Shown here in pieces: positions 8,646 to 17,366 of a DNA stretch of 64,000 nt. Source of the stretch: Paenibacillus ottowii (lineage in GTDB: Bacteria; Bacillota; Bacilli; Paenibacillales; Paenibacillaceae); assembly GCF_006874425.1 (NCBI RefSeq), contig NZ_VIJZ01000001.1, forward strand, positions 496,001-560,000, read 5' to 3'. Position 1 is the stretch's first letter; each line of letters opens with the position of its first letter. Below the pieces are notes generated by a model that was not told the origin of the DNA, did no database searches, and saw nothing but the letters and a program-made list of their open reading frames with translations. The translations under genes were made by a program, and so were the position numbers.

Positions 8646-8861
8646 ATGTTTAAACATCGTAAACATTTTTGTCATTTTCCAAAGCCAAGAAAACGTGTGA
8701 CTAAGAAAATCATTAAGGTGACTGTCATCAAGTTTAAGCCAAGATTTAAACATGAAGACTTTGAAAAGAGATGTCACTGCCGCAAACGTCGTCACCATCA
8801 CCATCATCACTGCCACCATCGTCATCATGAATGTCATCGTCGTCATCACAAATTCTACTAA
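8646..8861 (+). CDS. Small, very basic His/Cys-rich protein, possibly a spore-coat or metal-binding protein
   Basis: A 71-residue protein of unknown family. It contains 18 His and 5 Cys, with Lys/Arg making up much of the rest. The first two thirds alternate basic and aromatic residues (KHRKHFCHF near the start). The last third is a dense His/Cys tract: RHHHHHHCHHRHHECHRRHH. GGAGGCGAG lies 5 bases before the ATG, and a sigma-K-like promoter lies upstream. Low-complexity basic or His-rich proteins are common in Bacillales spore coats, and His/Cys clusters also bind Ni, Zn or Cu, so both roles fit. The opposite strand is also open but mirrors the His codons and has no ribosome site. Confidence 0.75.
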   Translation: MFKHRKHFCHFPKPRKRVTKKIIKVTVIKFKPRFKHEDFEKRCHCRKRRHHHHHHCHHRHHECHRRHHKFY

Positions 8862-8876
8862 GTTGAAGATCGTAGG

Positions 8877-8899
8877 AGGCGGGGCTAGACTGCCCGCCT
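8877..8899 (+). terminator. Hairpin after the His-rich gene
   Basis: AGGCGGG pairs with CCCGCCT around a 9-base loop. There is no T run after it, so termination is uncertain. Confidence 0.4.
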
Positions 8900-8923
8900 T
8901 CTCCTAGTACCAGGATTTCAGGA

Positions 8924-8946
8924 AAGTATTTGTACAAAAAATACTT
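8924..8946. promoter_or_regulatory. Perfect 8-base inverted repeat before the Tad operon
   Basis: AAGTATTT and AAATACTT are separated by 7 bases, and the right arm runs into the -35 element of the Tad promoter. This is the classic placement of a repressor operator. I do not recognise the regulator. Confidence 0.5.
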
Positions 8947-8973
8947 GCTCTAAAATAGGTGCTATGCTATCCT
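8945..8973 (+). promoter_or_regulatory. Candidate sigma-A promoter of the Tad operon
   Basis: TTGCTC and TATCCT are separated by 17 bases. An alternative extended -10 (TGCTATGCT) overlaps. The predicted transcript starts near 8980, giving a leader of about 100 bases before tadZ. Confidence 0.5.
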
Positions 8974-9000
8974 ACCAGTAAATAGAATTTCTGTGACGGA

Positions 9001-9052
9001 AGCACCGTTCACCAACCGTATGTACTTACGGATGGATGAGCGGTGCTTTTTT
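9001..9052 (+). terminator. Terminator inside the Tad operon leader (possible attenuator)
   Basis: AGCACCG pairs with CGGTGCT, an inner stem CCGTA/TACGG sits within, and six T residues follow. It lies between the predicted promoter and the first gene, so it could regulate read-through. If the promoter call is wrong, it is simply the terminator of the upstream gene. Confidence 0.7.
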
Positions 9053-9084
9053 GCGTTGTTCCGTTGGGAAAGGGGATGAGCGTT

Positions 9085-10242
9085 ATGGTTCCGGTAAAAG
9101 TGGTATTGGCCGTAGAAGATCGGGATTATATTGAACCACTGCTGAATTATGTACATGGAAGTGAATACGCCAGAAGGCTGAGAATAACGGCATTTTCGCA
9201 GCCAGAGGCATTTCACCAATACATGATAGAAACCAGTGGAATGAAAAGGCCTGAGGTGGTAGTAGGTGAAGCAGCTTTTCTGAATTTATGGACAACCCGG
9301 GAAAATGCAGATATTCCTTATTTGGTTTTATATGAGGGGGAACAAGTGAGCGAATATGAACAGCTTTTATTAAAATATCAGCCTTTATCTGAGTTGGTCA
9401 GTTCTATTTTGGAAACGGCGAGACAGAGATCGAATAGTCGGAAAAGCGTAAACAGTCAGGAAGGTGGAATGATTATTGGCATGGTAGCAGCTTCTGGTGG
9501 ATTGGGTAAAACAACGACCGCGCTCAATATGTCAAAGCAACTGGGCAATGAGGGATATTCGGTATTCTATTTGAATCTGGAAACGATGGATTCAAGCGCG
9601 TTGTTCACTGGTTCAGACGGTTCAAGCGGATCACAAGAAGAAGGACTATCTAGGCTGCTGTATGACCTCAAATCGGAGGGGAAGGAGGGCGCTTTATTAT
9701 CTATGGCTTCCTATTGTGTGCATCGCCCTGAAATTCAGGCAGATACTTTTCAACCTGTCTATAATCGCAAGGAATTGATGGATATGACTTGTGATGAAGC
9801 AAAAGAGCTCATTCGGACGATTGCTGAAAGCGGGCAGTATGATGTGGTAATCGTAGATGGTGATTCTGAACATGGTGAGCGGGCTCAAGCTGTACTTGAG
9901 GCCAGTCATAAGCTGATCTGGTTGCTGGCTGACGATTTAATGAGCATGCACAAGTGTGGATTATGGCTGGATGTTTTAGCAACCACGCAGCCTGAAGGGC
10001 TTAAAGCCATGATATGCAAAACCAGCTTTGTGGTGAATCGCTACATGGGAACTATGATCAACTCGTTACCTCGTGACTTTATAGAGCTAAACGGAGCGTT
10101 ACCCTATATCCCTTCATGGAAGCAAATGCAGCATCCTGAGCTGCTGCTTAGTTCACCGATTTATCAGCGGGAAATCCGCCATTTGTGCCGCGAGTTGTTG
10201 GATATGGAAAGCTCAGCACAACCGTCGGTTGCTTGGTCTTAA
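9085..10242 (+). CDS. tadZ: TadZ/CpaE-like ParA-family ATPase of the Tad pilus
   Basis: A MinD/ParA-type ATPase that in Tad systems localises the pilus machine to a cell site. It has an N-terminal receiver-like region of about 120 residues, then the P-loop ASGGLGKTTT followed by ALNMSKQL. Further on are VVIVDGDS (Walker B-like) and a C-terminal alpha/beta region. The P-loop lacks the signature Lys of the usual KGGxGKT, which may alter dimerisation. The ATG at 9085 is chosen because AAAGGGG ends 9 bases before it; ATG 9076 sits directly on that site. It is the first gene of the operon and tadA follows after 13 bases. Confidence 0.8.
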   Translation: MVPVKVVLAVEDRDYIEPLLNYVHGSEYARRLRITAFSQPEAFHQYMIETSGMKRPEVVVGEAAFLNLWTTRENADIPYLVLYEGEQVSEYEQLLLKYQPLSELVSSILETARQRSNSRKSVNSQEGGMIIGMVAASGGLGKTTTALNMSKQLGNEGYSVFYLNLETMDSSALFTGSDGSSGSQEEGLSRLLYDLKSEGKEGALLSMASYCVHRPEIQADTFQPVYNRKELMDMTCDEAKELIRTIAESGQYDVVIVDGDSEHGERAQAVLEASHKLIWLLADDLMSMHKCGLWLDVLATTQPEGLKAMICKTSFVVNRYMGTMINSLPRDFIELNGALPYIPSWKQMQHPELLLSSPIYQREIRHLCRELLDMESSAQPSVAWS

Positions 10243-10255
10243 GGGGATGATGAAT

Positions 10256-11503
10256 ATGAATGAGGAACAATTTAAGGCATTGCGCGCGGATATCCGTAAC
10301 GGGCTGGACGTAACCTCCTCAGTCAAGGATACAGATCTGGTACGGCATATCGAAAAGCGAATTCTAAATGATGTCGAGCTGGCGAGCTTAACTTCCCGAG
10401 AGAAGCACGCACTTGTCCGCAAAATGTTCAACTCTTTCCGTGGGCTGGATGTGCTCCAGCCATTGATTGACGACCCGACCGTTACGGAAATTATGATCAA
10501 CAGTCATCGGGAAATTTTTGTGGAGCGGGCAGGTGAGGTGATTCAGGTGCCCGAGCAATTCGAATCCCGCGAGCGGCTGGAGGATTTGATCCAGACGATT
10601 GTAGCTGGGGTGAACCGAATTGTAAATGAGGCTTCCCCCATTGTGGATGCCCGGTTAAAGGATGGATCACGCGTAAATATTGTACTGCCGCCGGTTGCTC
10701 TCAAGGGACCGACGATGACCATACGGAAGTTTCCCGAGCGTCCCATGACGATGGATGATTTGATACGAATGGGTGCGCTGGATGCAGAAGCAGCCGCTAT
10801 GCTCAAGGACTTGGTATGTAGCAAGTACAACATTTTTATAAGCGGCGGAACGGGCTCTGGTAAAACAACCTTTCTGAATGCATTATCCCAGTTCATCCCT
10901 TCATCTGAGCGAATTATTACAATTGAAGATTCGGCAGAGCTACAAATTGTGACGGTCCCAAACCTGGTATCCATGGAAACACGGAATGCAAACACCGAAG
11001 GGAAGGGAGAAATCACGATTCGTGATCTGATTCGTTCCTCCTTGCGTATGCGGCCCAACCGCATTGTGGTGGGTGAGGTCAGAGGGAGTGAAGCGTTGGA
11101 TATGCTGCAAGCAATGAACACAGGACACGATGGATCGTTGTCAACCGGTCATGCGAATAATATCCGCGATATGGTCAGTCGGCTGGAAACGATGGTGCTT
11201 GGCGGGGCAGAACTTCCGCTTGGAGTAGTACGGCAGCAGATCAGCTCGGCCATTGATATATTTGTTCATCTATCACGCCTACGCGACAAGTCCAGAAGAG
11301 TACTGGAAATTAGCGAAGTGATTGGCTTTGAAAATGGCGAGGTGACGCTGAATCCTCTTTATCGCTTCCGGGAGAGCGGAGAAAGTAAAGGACAAATTGT
11401 AGGGGGACTAGAACGTTGTGGCGGAGGACTGCAACATACTTTGAAGTTGCAAATGGCCGGGATCAAGCCGGAAAGCTGGCACAGGAAGGGAGTATCGATA
11501 TGA
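10256..11503 (+). CDS. tadA: TadA/CpaF-family pilus assembly ATPase
   Basis: Hexameric secretion ATPase that drives pilus assembly from the cytoplasmic face. An N-terminal helical domain is followed by the family block PTVTEIMINS and then Walker A GGTGSGKTT, Asp-box ITIEDSAELQ, and the catalytic Arg and His boxes (RPNRIVVGEVRG, GHDGSLSTGHANN). The length of about 415 residues is normal for CpaF. Three in-frame ATGs cluster at 10247-10258; the last is 9 bases after AGGGG and is preferred. The stop overlaps the start of the TadB-like gene (ATGA). Confidence 0.92.
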   Translation: MNEEQFKALRADIRNGLDVTSSVKDTDLVRHIEKRILNDVELASLTSREKHALVRKMFNSFRGLDVLQPLIDDPTVTEIMINSHREIFVERAGEVIQVPEQFESRERLEDLIQTIVAGVNRIVNEASPIVDARLKDGSRVNIVLPPVALKGPTMTIRKFPERPMTMDDLIRMGALDAEAAAMLKDLVCSKYNIFISGGTGSGKTTFLNALSQFIPSSERIITIEDSAELQIVTVPNLVSMETRNANTEGKGEITIRDLIRSSLRMRPNRIVVGEVRGSEALDMLQAMNTGHDGSLSTGHANNIRDMVSRLETMVLGGAELPLGVVRQQISSAIDIFVHLSRLRDKSRRVLEISEVIGFENGEVTLNPLYRFRESGESKGQIVGGLERCGGGLQHTLKLQMAGIKPESWHRKGVSI

Positions 11504-12291
11504 GAACAAGAAAGGCAACTGCCAAGCAAGTGTCACATGAGGTCCCTTCTCTGCCAGATTATACGGTGTATACCTTATCGACTGTACAAAAAAGTCTATG
11601 CATTCTTTTTAGTGGTGTGCTGTTTGCGATGATCGGATATCTATTTTATCACCAATGGATATTATCATTGCTATACGCTGCTGGAGCTGTGGTGACCCCT
11701 CGTTATTTTAGGAGGTTTTTGCTGCAACGACGTAGGTCTGCTTTAAGCATTCAATTCAAGCAGGCTCTATACTCGCTTTCATCTTCTCTTTCAGCGGGTA
11801 GGTCAGTGGAAAATGGGTTTCGTGAGGCTGTAGAGGATTTAAGGCTGCTTAGTCCAGATGGAGACCACGAATTGATCTTTGAATTTAACATTATTACAGC
11901 CTGCCTCGAAATCGGACAGCCTGTAGAGGCTGCTTTGCAGGATTTGGCTCGTCGGGCTCAGATGGAGGATATTACGAATTTTGCAGACGTATTTAGGGCT
12001 TGTAAACGAACCGGAGGGGATCTGGTAGAAGTCGTACGACGGGCTTCAAGTGTCATTGGTGAGAAGCTGGACATTCAGCAGGAGATCGGTGTAATGATTG
12101 CGCAGAAACGATTTGAATCTAGGGTTATGTTTGCAGCGCCTTTTTTGTTTGTTTTGTTTATGACAGTGACAGCAGGAGACTACATGATGCCCTTATACAG
12201 CGGTACAGGTATGATTTTATCAACTTTTTGTCTATCGGTGCTTGGTGGTTGTCTCGTGTGGATCAATCACATTATGAAGATTGAAGTGTAA
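11500..12291 (+). CDS. tadB: TadB-like inner-membrane platform protein (T2SSF domain)
   Basis: Polytopic protein forming the membrane platform on which the TadA ATPase works. Two hydrophobic segments lie near the N-terminus (about residues 33-70). A cytoplasmic helical T2SSF domain follows, with ALYSLSSSLSAGRSVENGF and GQPVEAALQDLARR. Two C-terminal helices end the protein (FLFVLFMTVTAG and MILSTFCLSVLGGCLVW). The ATG at 11500 overlaps the tadA stop by 4 bases and has GGAAGGGAG upstream. At 263 residues it is a little shorter than proteobacterial TadB. Confidence 0.85.
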   Translation: MRTRKATAKQVSHEVPSLPDYTVYTLSTVQKSLCILFSGVLFAMIGYLFYHQWILSLLYAAGAVVTPRYFRRFLLQRRRSALSIQFKQALYSLSSSLSAGRSVENGFREAVEDLRLLSPDGDHELIFEFNIITACLEIGQPVEAALQDLARRAQMEDITNFADVFRACKRTGGDLVEVVRRASSVIGEKLDIQQEIGVMIAQKRFESRVMFAAPFLFVLFMTVTAGDYMMPLYSGTGMILSTFCLSVLGGCLVWINHIMKIEV

Positions 12292-12303
12292 GGAGTGATG
12301 GGT

Positions 12304-13182
12304 GTGTTGATGTTGGTTTGTCTGGTCATGCTGGTTCTGCAAGTGGGAGGTTGGGTGGTGCTGAACCAAATGTACGCTGCTAAGTATGCACATTTTCGCC
12401 ATATGAAGCTGGAAGGACTGCGGCTACAAAAACTTTCGGTGCCATTTGTTCACATGCTTCATGTTTCACGTGCTACTCAAAGGCTGCCTTTGCTGATGTT
12501 CAAGCTTCAGCGATCGATACAGAAACTGTATGGTATGCGCAACAGTGGAGAAAAGACGATGCTTTTTCTGGCCGAAATGTTGGGTTACGGATATATGGTG
12601 GCTGCTGGTGGAGCATTAATATCGCTCATGTTGGGCGGGGAAGCGACTGGACTGGTGCTTGGCTTGGGGCTCGGTGTCCTGGTGCCAGTTGCGTTGGTCA
12701 AGGATCTGCTTGGGAAAGTACAGAAGCGGGATCAGCAGATTTTAATGGAATTGCCTGAACTATTGAGTAAAATAATGCTTTTAGTTGGTGCGGGGGAGAC
12801 GGTACAGCGGGCTTTGCTGCATTGTGTGGAACGAAAAGGGGAGGATACGGTACATCCATTGTATCGGGAATTGCGGCAGACAGTGGGGGAATGGAAAAGC
12901 GGCTATTCCTTTCAACAGGCATTTGAACATCTGAGCAAACGTTGTGGTATTCAGGAAGTGACGATATTTACAACGACAGTTTTATTGAATATGAGGCGCG
13001 GCGGGAGCGATTTTGTAATGGCTTTACGTGAGTTGTCTCAGACATTATGGAGCAAGCGGACTTCAATTAGCCGCACAAGAGGGGAACAGGCTTCTTCAAA
13101 ATTAGTTTTCCCGATGGCGCTAATCCTGCTTACGGTTATTGTGTTGGTGGGCGCTCCGGCTTTAATGATGATGAACATGTAG
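12304..13182 (+). CDS. tadC: TadC-like inner-membrane platform protein (T2SSF domain)
   Basis: Second T2SSF protein of the Tad platform, paired with TadB. It has an N-terminal transmembrane segment, a basic cytoplasmic stretch and central helices (MVAAGGALISLMLGG, VLGLGLGVLVPVALV). The T2SSF core follows (LPELLSKIMLLVGAGETVQRAL, GGSDFVMALRELSQTLW), then a last helix near the C-terminus. The start is uncertain: AAGGAG at 12290-12295 suits the GTG at 12304 (8-base spacing), while ATG 12298 is too close and ATG 12310 is 14 bases away. It begins 12 bases after tadB. Confidence 0.85.
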   Translation: MLMLVCLVMLVLQVGGWVVLNQMYAAKYAHFRHMKLEGLRLQKLSVPFVHMLHVSRATQRLPLLMFKLQRSIQKLYGMRNSGEKTMLFLAEMLGYGYMVAAGGALISLMLGGEATGLVLGLGLGVLVPVALVKDLLGKVQKRDQQILMELPELLSKIMLLVGAGETVQRALLHCVERKGEDTVHPLYRELRQTVGEWKSGYSFQQAFEHLSKRCGIQEVTIFTTTVLLNMRRGGSDFVMALRELSQTLWSKRTSISRTRGEQASSKLVFPMALILLTVIVLVGAPALMMMNM

Positions 13183-13191
13183 GAGGATAAA

Positions 13192-13386
13192 ATGATGACG
13201 ACATTAGTAGCAGGCAGTATTCGTAAATTGTACAAGGATGAGGATGGTTTGGGGACGTTAGAAATGATCCTGATCATTGCGATTCTGATTGCGGTAGCAA
13301 TTATTTTTAAGGATCAGATCAAGAAAATTGTAGAAGGGCTGTTGAAAAAGGCGGATAAAAAAAGTAACGATTTTATGGATTCATAA
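13192..13386 (+). CDS. flp: Flp-type class IVb pilin precursor
   Basis: The probable major pilin, 64 residues. A short charged leader ends in DEDG, followed by LGTLEMILIIAILIAVAIIF. Cleavage after that Gly would place Glu at +5, the hallmark of type IV pilins, and leave a mature protein of about 43 residues with one hydrophobic helix and a Lys-rich tail (KKIVEGLLKKADKK). The likely processing enzyme is the A24 peptidase encoded downstream. GGAGGATAAA precedes the ATG. Its stop shares a base with the next start codon (TAATG). Confidence 0.85.
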   Translation: MMTTLVAGSIRKLYKDEDGLGTLEMILIIAILIAVAIIFKDQIKKIVEGLLKKADKKSNDFMDS

Positions 13387-14054
13387 TGCAGCGCAAATTA
13401 GCACAAAAAGAGGATGGGAGCTTCTCCTTGGAAGCTTCCCTCGTCTTTCCCATTTTGCTGCTGGTCATTTTTGTAATGTTATTTTTTTGCCTGTACATAT
13501 ATCAAAAATCTATATTGGTGCAGGTTGCTTCTACTGCTTCAGAAAGAGCTGCTTACAGCTGGGATAACAGCTTTAAGGACCCACGTACAGGAGCTTTTGC
13601 GCAAGGACAACGGGATTCTCTCTATTGGCGTTTGAAGGATGACGTGATGTTAGCCGCTCTGTTTGGCTGGGCCAGAGCCGATAATCAGGAACGTGTACAG
13701 GTGCCGGGCGGCACTGGAGGAGGGGGGATACCTACTCAGAAGCTATCCAATGCAGCAAACAGAATGCCAATGGGCATGCAGGGGCAGATGGCATATGAGA
13801 ACAGTATAATACGCCGTAGGGTTACCACAGAGCTCAATAAGATGGTGAAGGTTCCTTTGCTGAATCAATTTTTAGATCAGACAGATTTACAAGGAAAAAT
13901 GAGCTCGGGTGTGGTAGAACCTGTGGAATGGATTCGTACGGTAGAGATGGTCCGTTATTATGGTGCAAAGTTTATGGGTAGAGGCTCAGGTGAAAAGGTA
14001 GATCCGTCAGTTGCAGGTAAAGTATTGATGCAATATGGGCAAAACGGTCGTTAA
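13386..14054 (+). CDS. TadE-like pseudopilin
   Basis: Minor pilin/pseudopilin of 222 residues. The short basic leader ends in Gly, followed by SFSLEASLVFPILLLVIFVML, giving Glu at +5 and a long hydrophobic helix as in the TadE family. The rest is an extracytoplasmic domain with a Gly-rich loop (GGTGGGGIP). Probably processed by the downstream prepilin peptidase. Translation is coupled to flp through the TAATG overlap. TadE-type proteins are thought to prime or cap Tad pili. Confidence 0.8.
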   Translation: MQRKLAQKEDGSFSLEASLVFPILLLVIFVMLFFCLYIYQKSILVQVASTASERAAYSWDNSFKDPRTGAFAQGQRDSLYWRLKDDVMLAALFGWARADNQERVQVPGGTGGGGIPTQKLSNAANRMPMGMQGQMAYENSIIRRRVTTELNKMVKVPLLNQFLDQTDLQGKMSSGVVEPVEWIRTVEMVRYYGAKFMGRGSGEKVDPSVAGKVLMQYGQNGR

Positions 14055-14070
14055 GGAGTAGGTAGCGGGA

Positions 14071-16311
14071 ATGTCACTGGAAAGGAGGAAGCGGGTGTTT
14101 GGTAAGGGACGTAATACAAAGGACGGGGAATCAGGTGCTGTCACGGTCTTCCTCATTCTGATTTTGGCGGTCATGTTCGGTTTTATTGCTGTATTTATTG
14201 ATTATGCGAGAATTGCTGCGTTGCATGTGCAGACCGAACGGCTGACCCATGCGGCGGTACGGTCAGTGATGTCTGCTTATGACCCGGCATTACAACAGGA
14301 GTACGGTTTATTTGCTTATGGTGAAGGCGGCGGAGAACAAATTATGGTCAAAGTGCTGAATGACAGTGCTCGGCGTACGGCGCGCGCGGAAACGCTGCCG
14401 CTTTTGAATATGAAGCTGGATTCCAGCTCCCTGCAAATGGAAAGGGAGCTTGGTAAATATGCCACATTCAACGAGCAGATCCGTGAAGAGATGAAGTATA
14501 AGGCACCTGTCGATTTTACGTTTGAAGTGCTCGAAAAGTTGAAGCCACTCTCTCAAAATATGAAGGAAGCTTCACACACGGTAGATTTGCTGAAACGGCT
14601 GCAAAAGCTGTATGACAGACGAGAAGGCAAACTGGATGACATGCTGGAGAAACAGCGTAAGGCAGGAGTATATATGGAAGAGGTTCGTAAACGGATTACT
14701 AAACAGAGGGGTGCATATATGCCTAATCAGTATATATGGGATCCACTTGAGGTTGTAGCCGATATTGCTGCTCAGTATAAGCATTACGTGCATGTATATG
14801 AGGATAACAAGAAGAGTGTGGACGACGTAAAAATCATGCAAATGGAGAAGTATGCAAGAAGGGCAAGAACAGCACTGGATCGCCTGCAACAGGTCATGGT
14901 TAAGGCTGGAGAGGAGCATGACAAGCTGCTTGTGGAAGCCCAAGATCCGTTGAATGAAGCCCGGCAGATTAATGAGGAGATGCGCAAAGTCATTGCCCAA
15001 TATAAGCAGAGGGCGGCCAATGCAGGCTATGACGAGATTTCCGCAGCCCCCACTCCAAGTGGAGGAGGCTACAATGCCGATCAGGCTGTAGGAAGTGCCC
15101 GGCAAAAGGCAGAGGATTTGTTGATTCCCGATAATGAGTTTGAGCAATGGGCAGCAGAAATCGAAAAGCAACGGACAGCTATAAATACTGCTAACAATAG
15201 AATAACGAGTATGATGCGTACCTTGTCCTTTTATACAGATCCATTTTTGAATGCAGACATGCTCAAGCAAGAAGTCGCTTCGACGCTTAAGGAGATAGAT
15301 AAATACTTAAATGCGTATGCTTGGACTGGACCCGCAAATGTACTCGACGGTGAAGCCAGAACGATGGACACGCGACGCGGTCCGGACAAAGAACGCAAGA
15401 AAATGGAAAAAGAGGCGAAAAACAAGCTCAAGCAAGCTTATCGGATCATTGAGGTTCTTTCTAAAGGTAAACAAAGCGCTGAGCAATTCCGAGAGGTCGA
15501 GCAGTATTACAATGAAAGTATTTTGTTTAATCAGTCCACAACCAGTCCATCTATATCTGCTGATTTGTCCTATGACACCTATGATGCAGCGGGGTCTTCC
15601 ATGGATAGTATGGATGGATTATACGAGGCGGCATCCAATTTACTGACTCAGCTGGGAGACGAGTTTTACCAGAACGAATATGCGCTTTCCTACTTTCATC
15701 ACGTAGACTTCAGCCGATTTGGCAGTTTGACCGGATCAGGTGGAAAGGTAGGGAATGCCGCACAGATTTTAGGGGATCAACTGGAAGTGAATAATCAGGA
15801 AGTTGAGTACATCTTGTATGGATTCCATAATCCGACGGGTAATCTGGCATCTGCCTATGGGGAAATTTTTGCTATGAGGCTTGCCATTAGAACGATGGAG
15901 GGATTAGTTAAAAATAGCTCAAAAGGTAACCCGTTGGTCGTATTGGCGGCAGCCTTGTTATATGGAGTAGAGAAGGCGATTGAAGACATGGTCATGCTGG
16001 CACAAAAAGGGGATGTGCCTTTGTCTGACTTTCTGAAATTTCGAATGACGTATAAGGATCATTTGCGATTGTTCCTGATGCTCCATAGCAATAATGAGCG
16101 GAAAATGTCCCGTATGCTTGCTCTGATTCGCCTGAATACAGATGTCAATCCAGCTGAGCGGCGTACGTATGTAAAGGGTGAAGTCAAGAATGGGATGAGA
16201 CTGTGGTTTCTACCGGGAGTGATGAAGATGCTTGGAGCTGCCTCCCAAGAAGGGGAGAGCATTAAGGGAAGTGTGTACTATGTCACGAAAACAGCGCATT
16301 TTTCCTACTAA
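14071..16311 (+). CDS. Large TadG-like membrane-anchored protein (DUF5702-type)
   Basis: A 746-residue protein with a pseudopilin-like N-terminus: basic leader, DGESGAVTVF, then one transmembrane helix (LILILAVMFGFIAVFI), Glu-poor at +5. The first 100 residues resemble DUF5702/TadG-like proteins (ALHVQTERLTHAAVRSVMSAYD, LQQEYGLFAY). A long, highly charged helical region (about 150-470) is likely coiled coil, followed by a globular C-terminal part. It probably sits outside the membrane as a structural or adhesive component. It lies between two TadE-like genes, 16 bases after the first, and its 3' end overlaps the next gene by 32 bases. Confidence 0.7.
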   Translation: MSLERRKRVFGKGRNTKDGESGAVTVFLILILAVMFGFIAVFIDYARIAALHVQTERLTHAAVRSVMSAYDPALQQEYGLFAYGEGGGEQIMVKVLNDSARRTARAETLPLLNMKLDSSSLQMERELGKYATFNEQIREEMKYKAPVDFTFEVLEKLKPLSQNMKEASHTVDLLKRLQKLYDRREGKLDDMLEKQRKAGVYMEEVRKRITKQRGAYMPNQYIWDPLEVVADIAAQYKHYVHVYEDNKKSVDDVKIMQMEKYARRARTALDRLQQVMVKAGEEHDKLLVEAQDPLNEARQINEEMRKVIAQYKQRAANAGYDEISAAPTPSGGGYNADQAVGSARQKAEDLLIPDNEFEQWAAEIEKQRTAINTANNRITSMMRTLSFYTDPFLNADMLKQEVASTLKEIDKYLNAYAWTGPANVLDGEARTMDTRRGPDKERKKMEKEAKNKLKQAYRIIEVLSKGKQSAEQFREVEQYYNESILFNQSTTSPSISADLSYDTYDAAGSSMDSMDGLYEAASNLLTQLGDEFYQNEYALSYFHHVDFSRFGSLTGSGGKVGNAAQILGDQLEVNNQEVEYILYGFHNPTGNLASAYGEIFAMRLAIRTMEGLVKNSSKGNPLVVLAAALLYGVEKAIEDMVMLAQKGDVPLSDFLKFRMTYKDHLRLFLMLHSNNERKMSRMLALIRLNTDVNPAERRTYVKGEVKNGMRLWFLPGVMKMLGAASQEGESIKGSVYYVTKTAHFSY

Positions 16312-17275
16312 TCAGCATCTACGCCAGGTTTGTGGACAGGAGCAGCGTGAACAAGGAAGTATTGTTTTAGAAGCGTCACTGGTGCTGCCATTGTTTTTAT
16401 TCTTTATTATTTTTCTCATTTATATGGTCCAAATGACGCTGGTATCTACAGCCTTGCAGACTACTGCTTCAGAAGCGGTTAAGCAGGTTTCGGCTAAAAT
16501 CTATCCCGTATCTCTAGCTGTGGAGGCGGCGTCCGCGAAAATAGATGCAGCCCACGAACCGCTGGATGAACTGCCTAAGTTATCCGTGAGTGAATATGCA
16601 AGCCAATTCGCTGCCCAACTGCCACCTCCAATCGGTGATTGGGTAGAAAGTGCTGTTCAAGGCGGCAAAAAGCCACTGGAGGAGCTAAAGGGACGCTTGA
16701 CGGAGGCTGTACTTGATCCTGTGCTGAAACCGATGCTAAAGCCTTTTATGGAGACAAGCATTCTGGAGTATGAACGTGTCCATATAACGAGCGTGCATAT
16801 ACCCTCTCTTACAGAAACTAAGGCCCCTTATTTTAGAGTAGAGCTATCGTATGAGCTACCGATGAAGGTCCCCTTTCTGTATCGCAACATTGTGCTCCAA
16901 GCTGCAGCCGAGGAACGTCTTTGGATCGGCGATACAGGAGAGGGAGCAGGTACAGGTGATGCGACAGGGGATAAGGATGCGAAGAATTCCATACAGCTGC
17001 TCGTCAAACCTGAACCTGCTGTGAAGGGAGTTTACAATTTGATCAAGGCCAAGGTTGAACCCGGGACGAATGCAAGCCTTTCTGTACTTTATAAGTCAGG
17101 TGAAAGCACGGCTCAGCACTTGGGCTGGGCCTCGGCTGATGCAGGTGGGATTATTGAATGGAATTGGTTCGTGGGAACGAACACGACACCAGGTCAATGG
17201 AGCTTTGTGATTGAAACGGAGGATGGCCAACGTATCGAGGTTCCGTTTTCTGTGCAGAAGACAACTGATGGATAG
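16280..17275 (+). CDS. Second TadE-like pseudopilin with beta-rich C-terminal domain
   Basis: A 331-residue protein. Its leader ends QREQG, followed by SIVLEASLVLPLFLFFIIFLIY with Glu at +5, so it is a type IVb pseudopilin. The middle is amphipathic and helical (EEL KGRL TEAV region). The last 100 residues look like an immunoglobulin-type beta domain (KVEPGTNASLSVLYKSGE and WNWFVGTNTTPGQW near the end), suggesting a tip adhesin role. The ATG at 16280 lies inside the previous gene's end and has AAGGGAAG upstream. Downstream, 91 bases separate it from the peptidase gene. Confidence 0.75.
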   Translation: MSRKQRIFPTNQHLRQVCGQEQREQGSIVLEASLVLPLFLFFIIFLIYMVQMTLVSTALQTTASEAVKQVSAKIYPVSLAVEAASAKIDAAHEPLDELPKLSVSEYASQFAAQLPPPIGDWVESAVQGGKKPLEELKGRLTEAVLDPVLKPMLKPFMETSILEYERVHITSVHIPSLTETKAPYFRVELSYELPMKVPFLYRNIVLQAAAEERLWIGDTGEGAGTGDATGDKDAKNSIQLLVKPEPAVKGVYNLIKAKVEPGTNASLSVLYKSGESTAQHLGWASADAGGIIEWNWFVGTNTTPGQWSFVIETEDGQRIEVPFSVQKTTDG

Positions 17276-17366
17276 GCGAAATATAGACGTTTAGAGATAA
17301 CTATGATTGATGGAAAAGGGTTGGCAGTCCTACAAATTTCTATTTTTATAAAGGGGAAAGATCACA

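Noticed and set aside
8622-8937. Open minus-strand frames opposite the His-rich gene (Met/Thr-rich and Asp-rich)
   Set aside because: They mirror the His codons (CAT/CAC read as ATG/GTG or GAT) and have no ribosome site; the plus strand has both a promoter candidate and a ribosome site.
9001-9052. Cyclic-di-GMP or other known riboswitch before the Tad operon
   Set aside because: The leader is too short and lacks the conserved cores that I know; only a terminator-like hairpin is seen.
10543-11121. Long minus-strand frame inside tadA
   Set aside because: Shadow of tadA codons; Ser/Arg/Ile-rich with no recognisable domain and no ribosome site.
14572-15270. 232-codon minus-strand frame inside the TadG-like gene
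   Set aside because: A shadow frame caused by the repetitive charged codons of the coiled-coil region.
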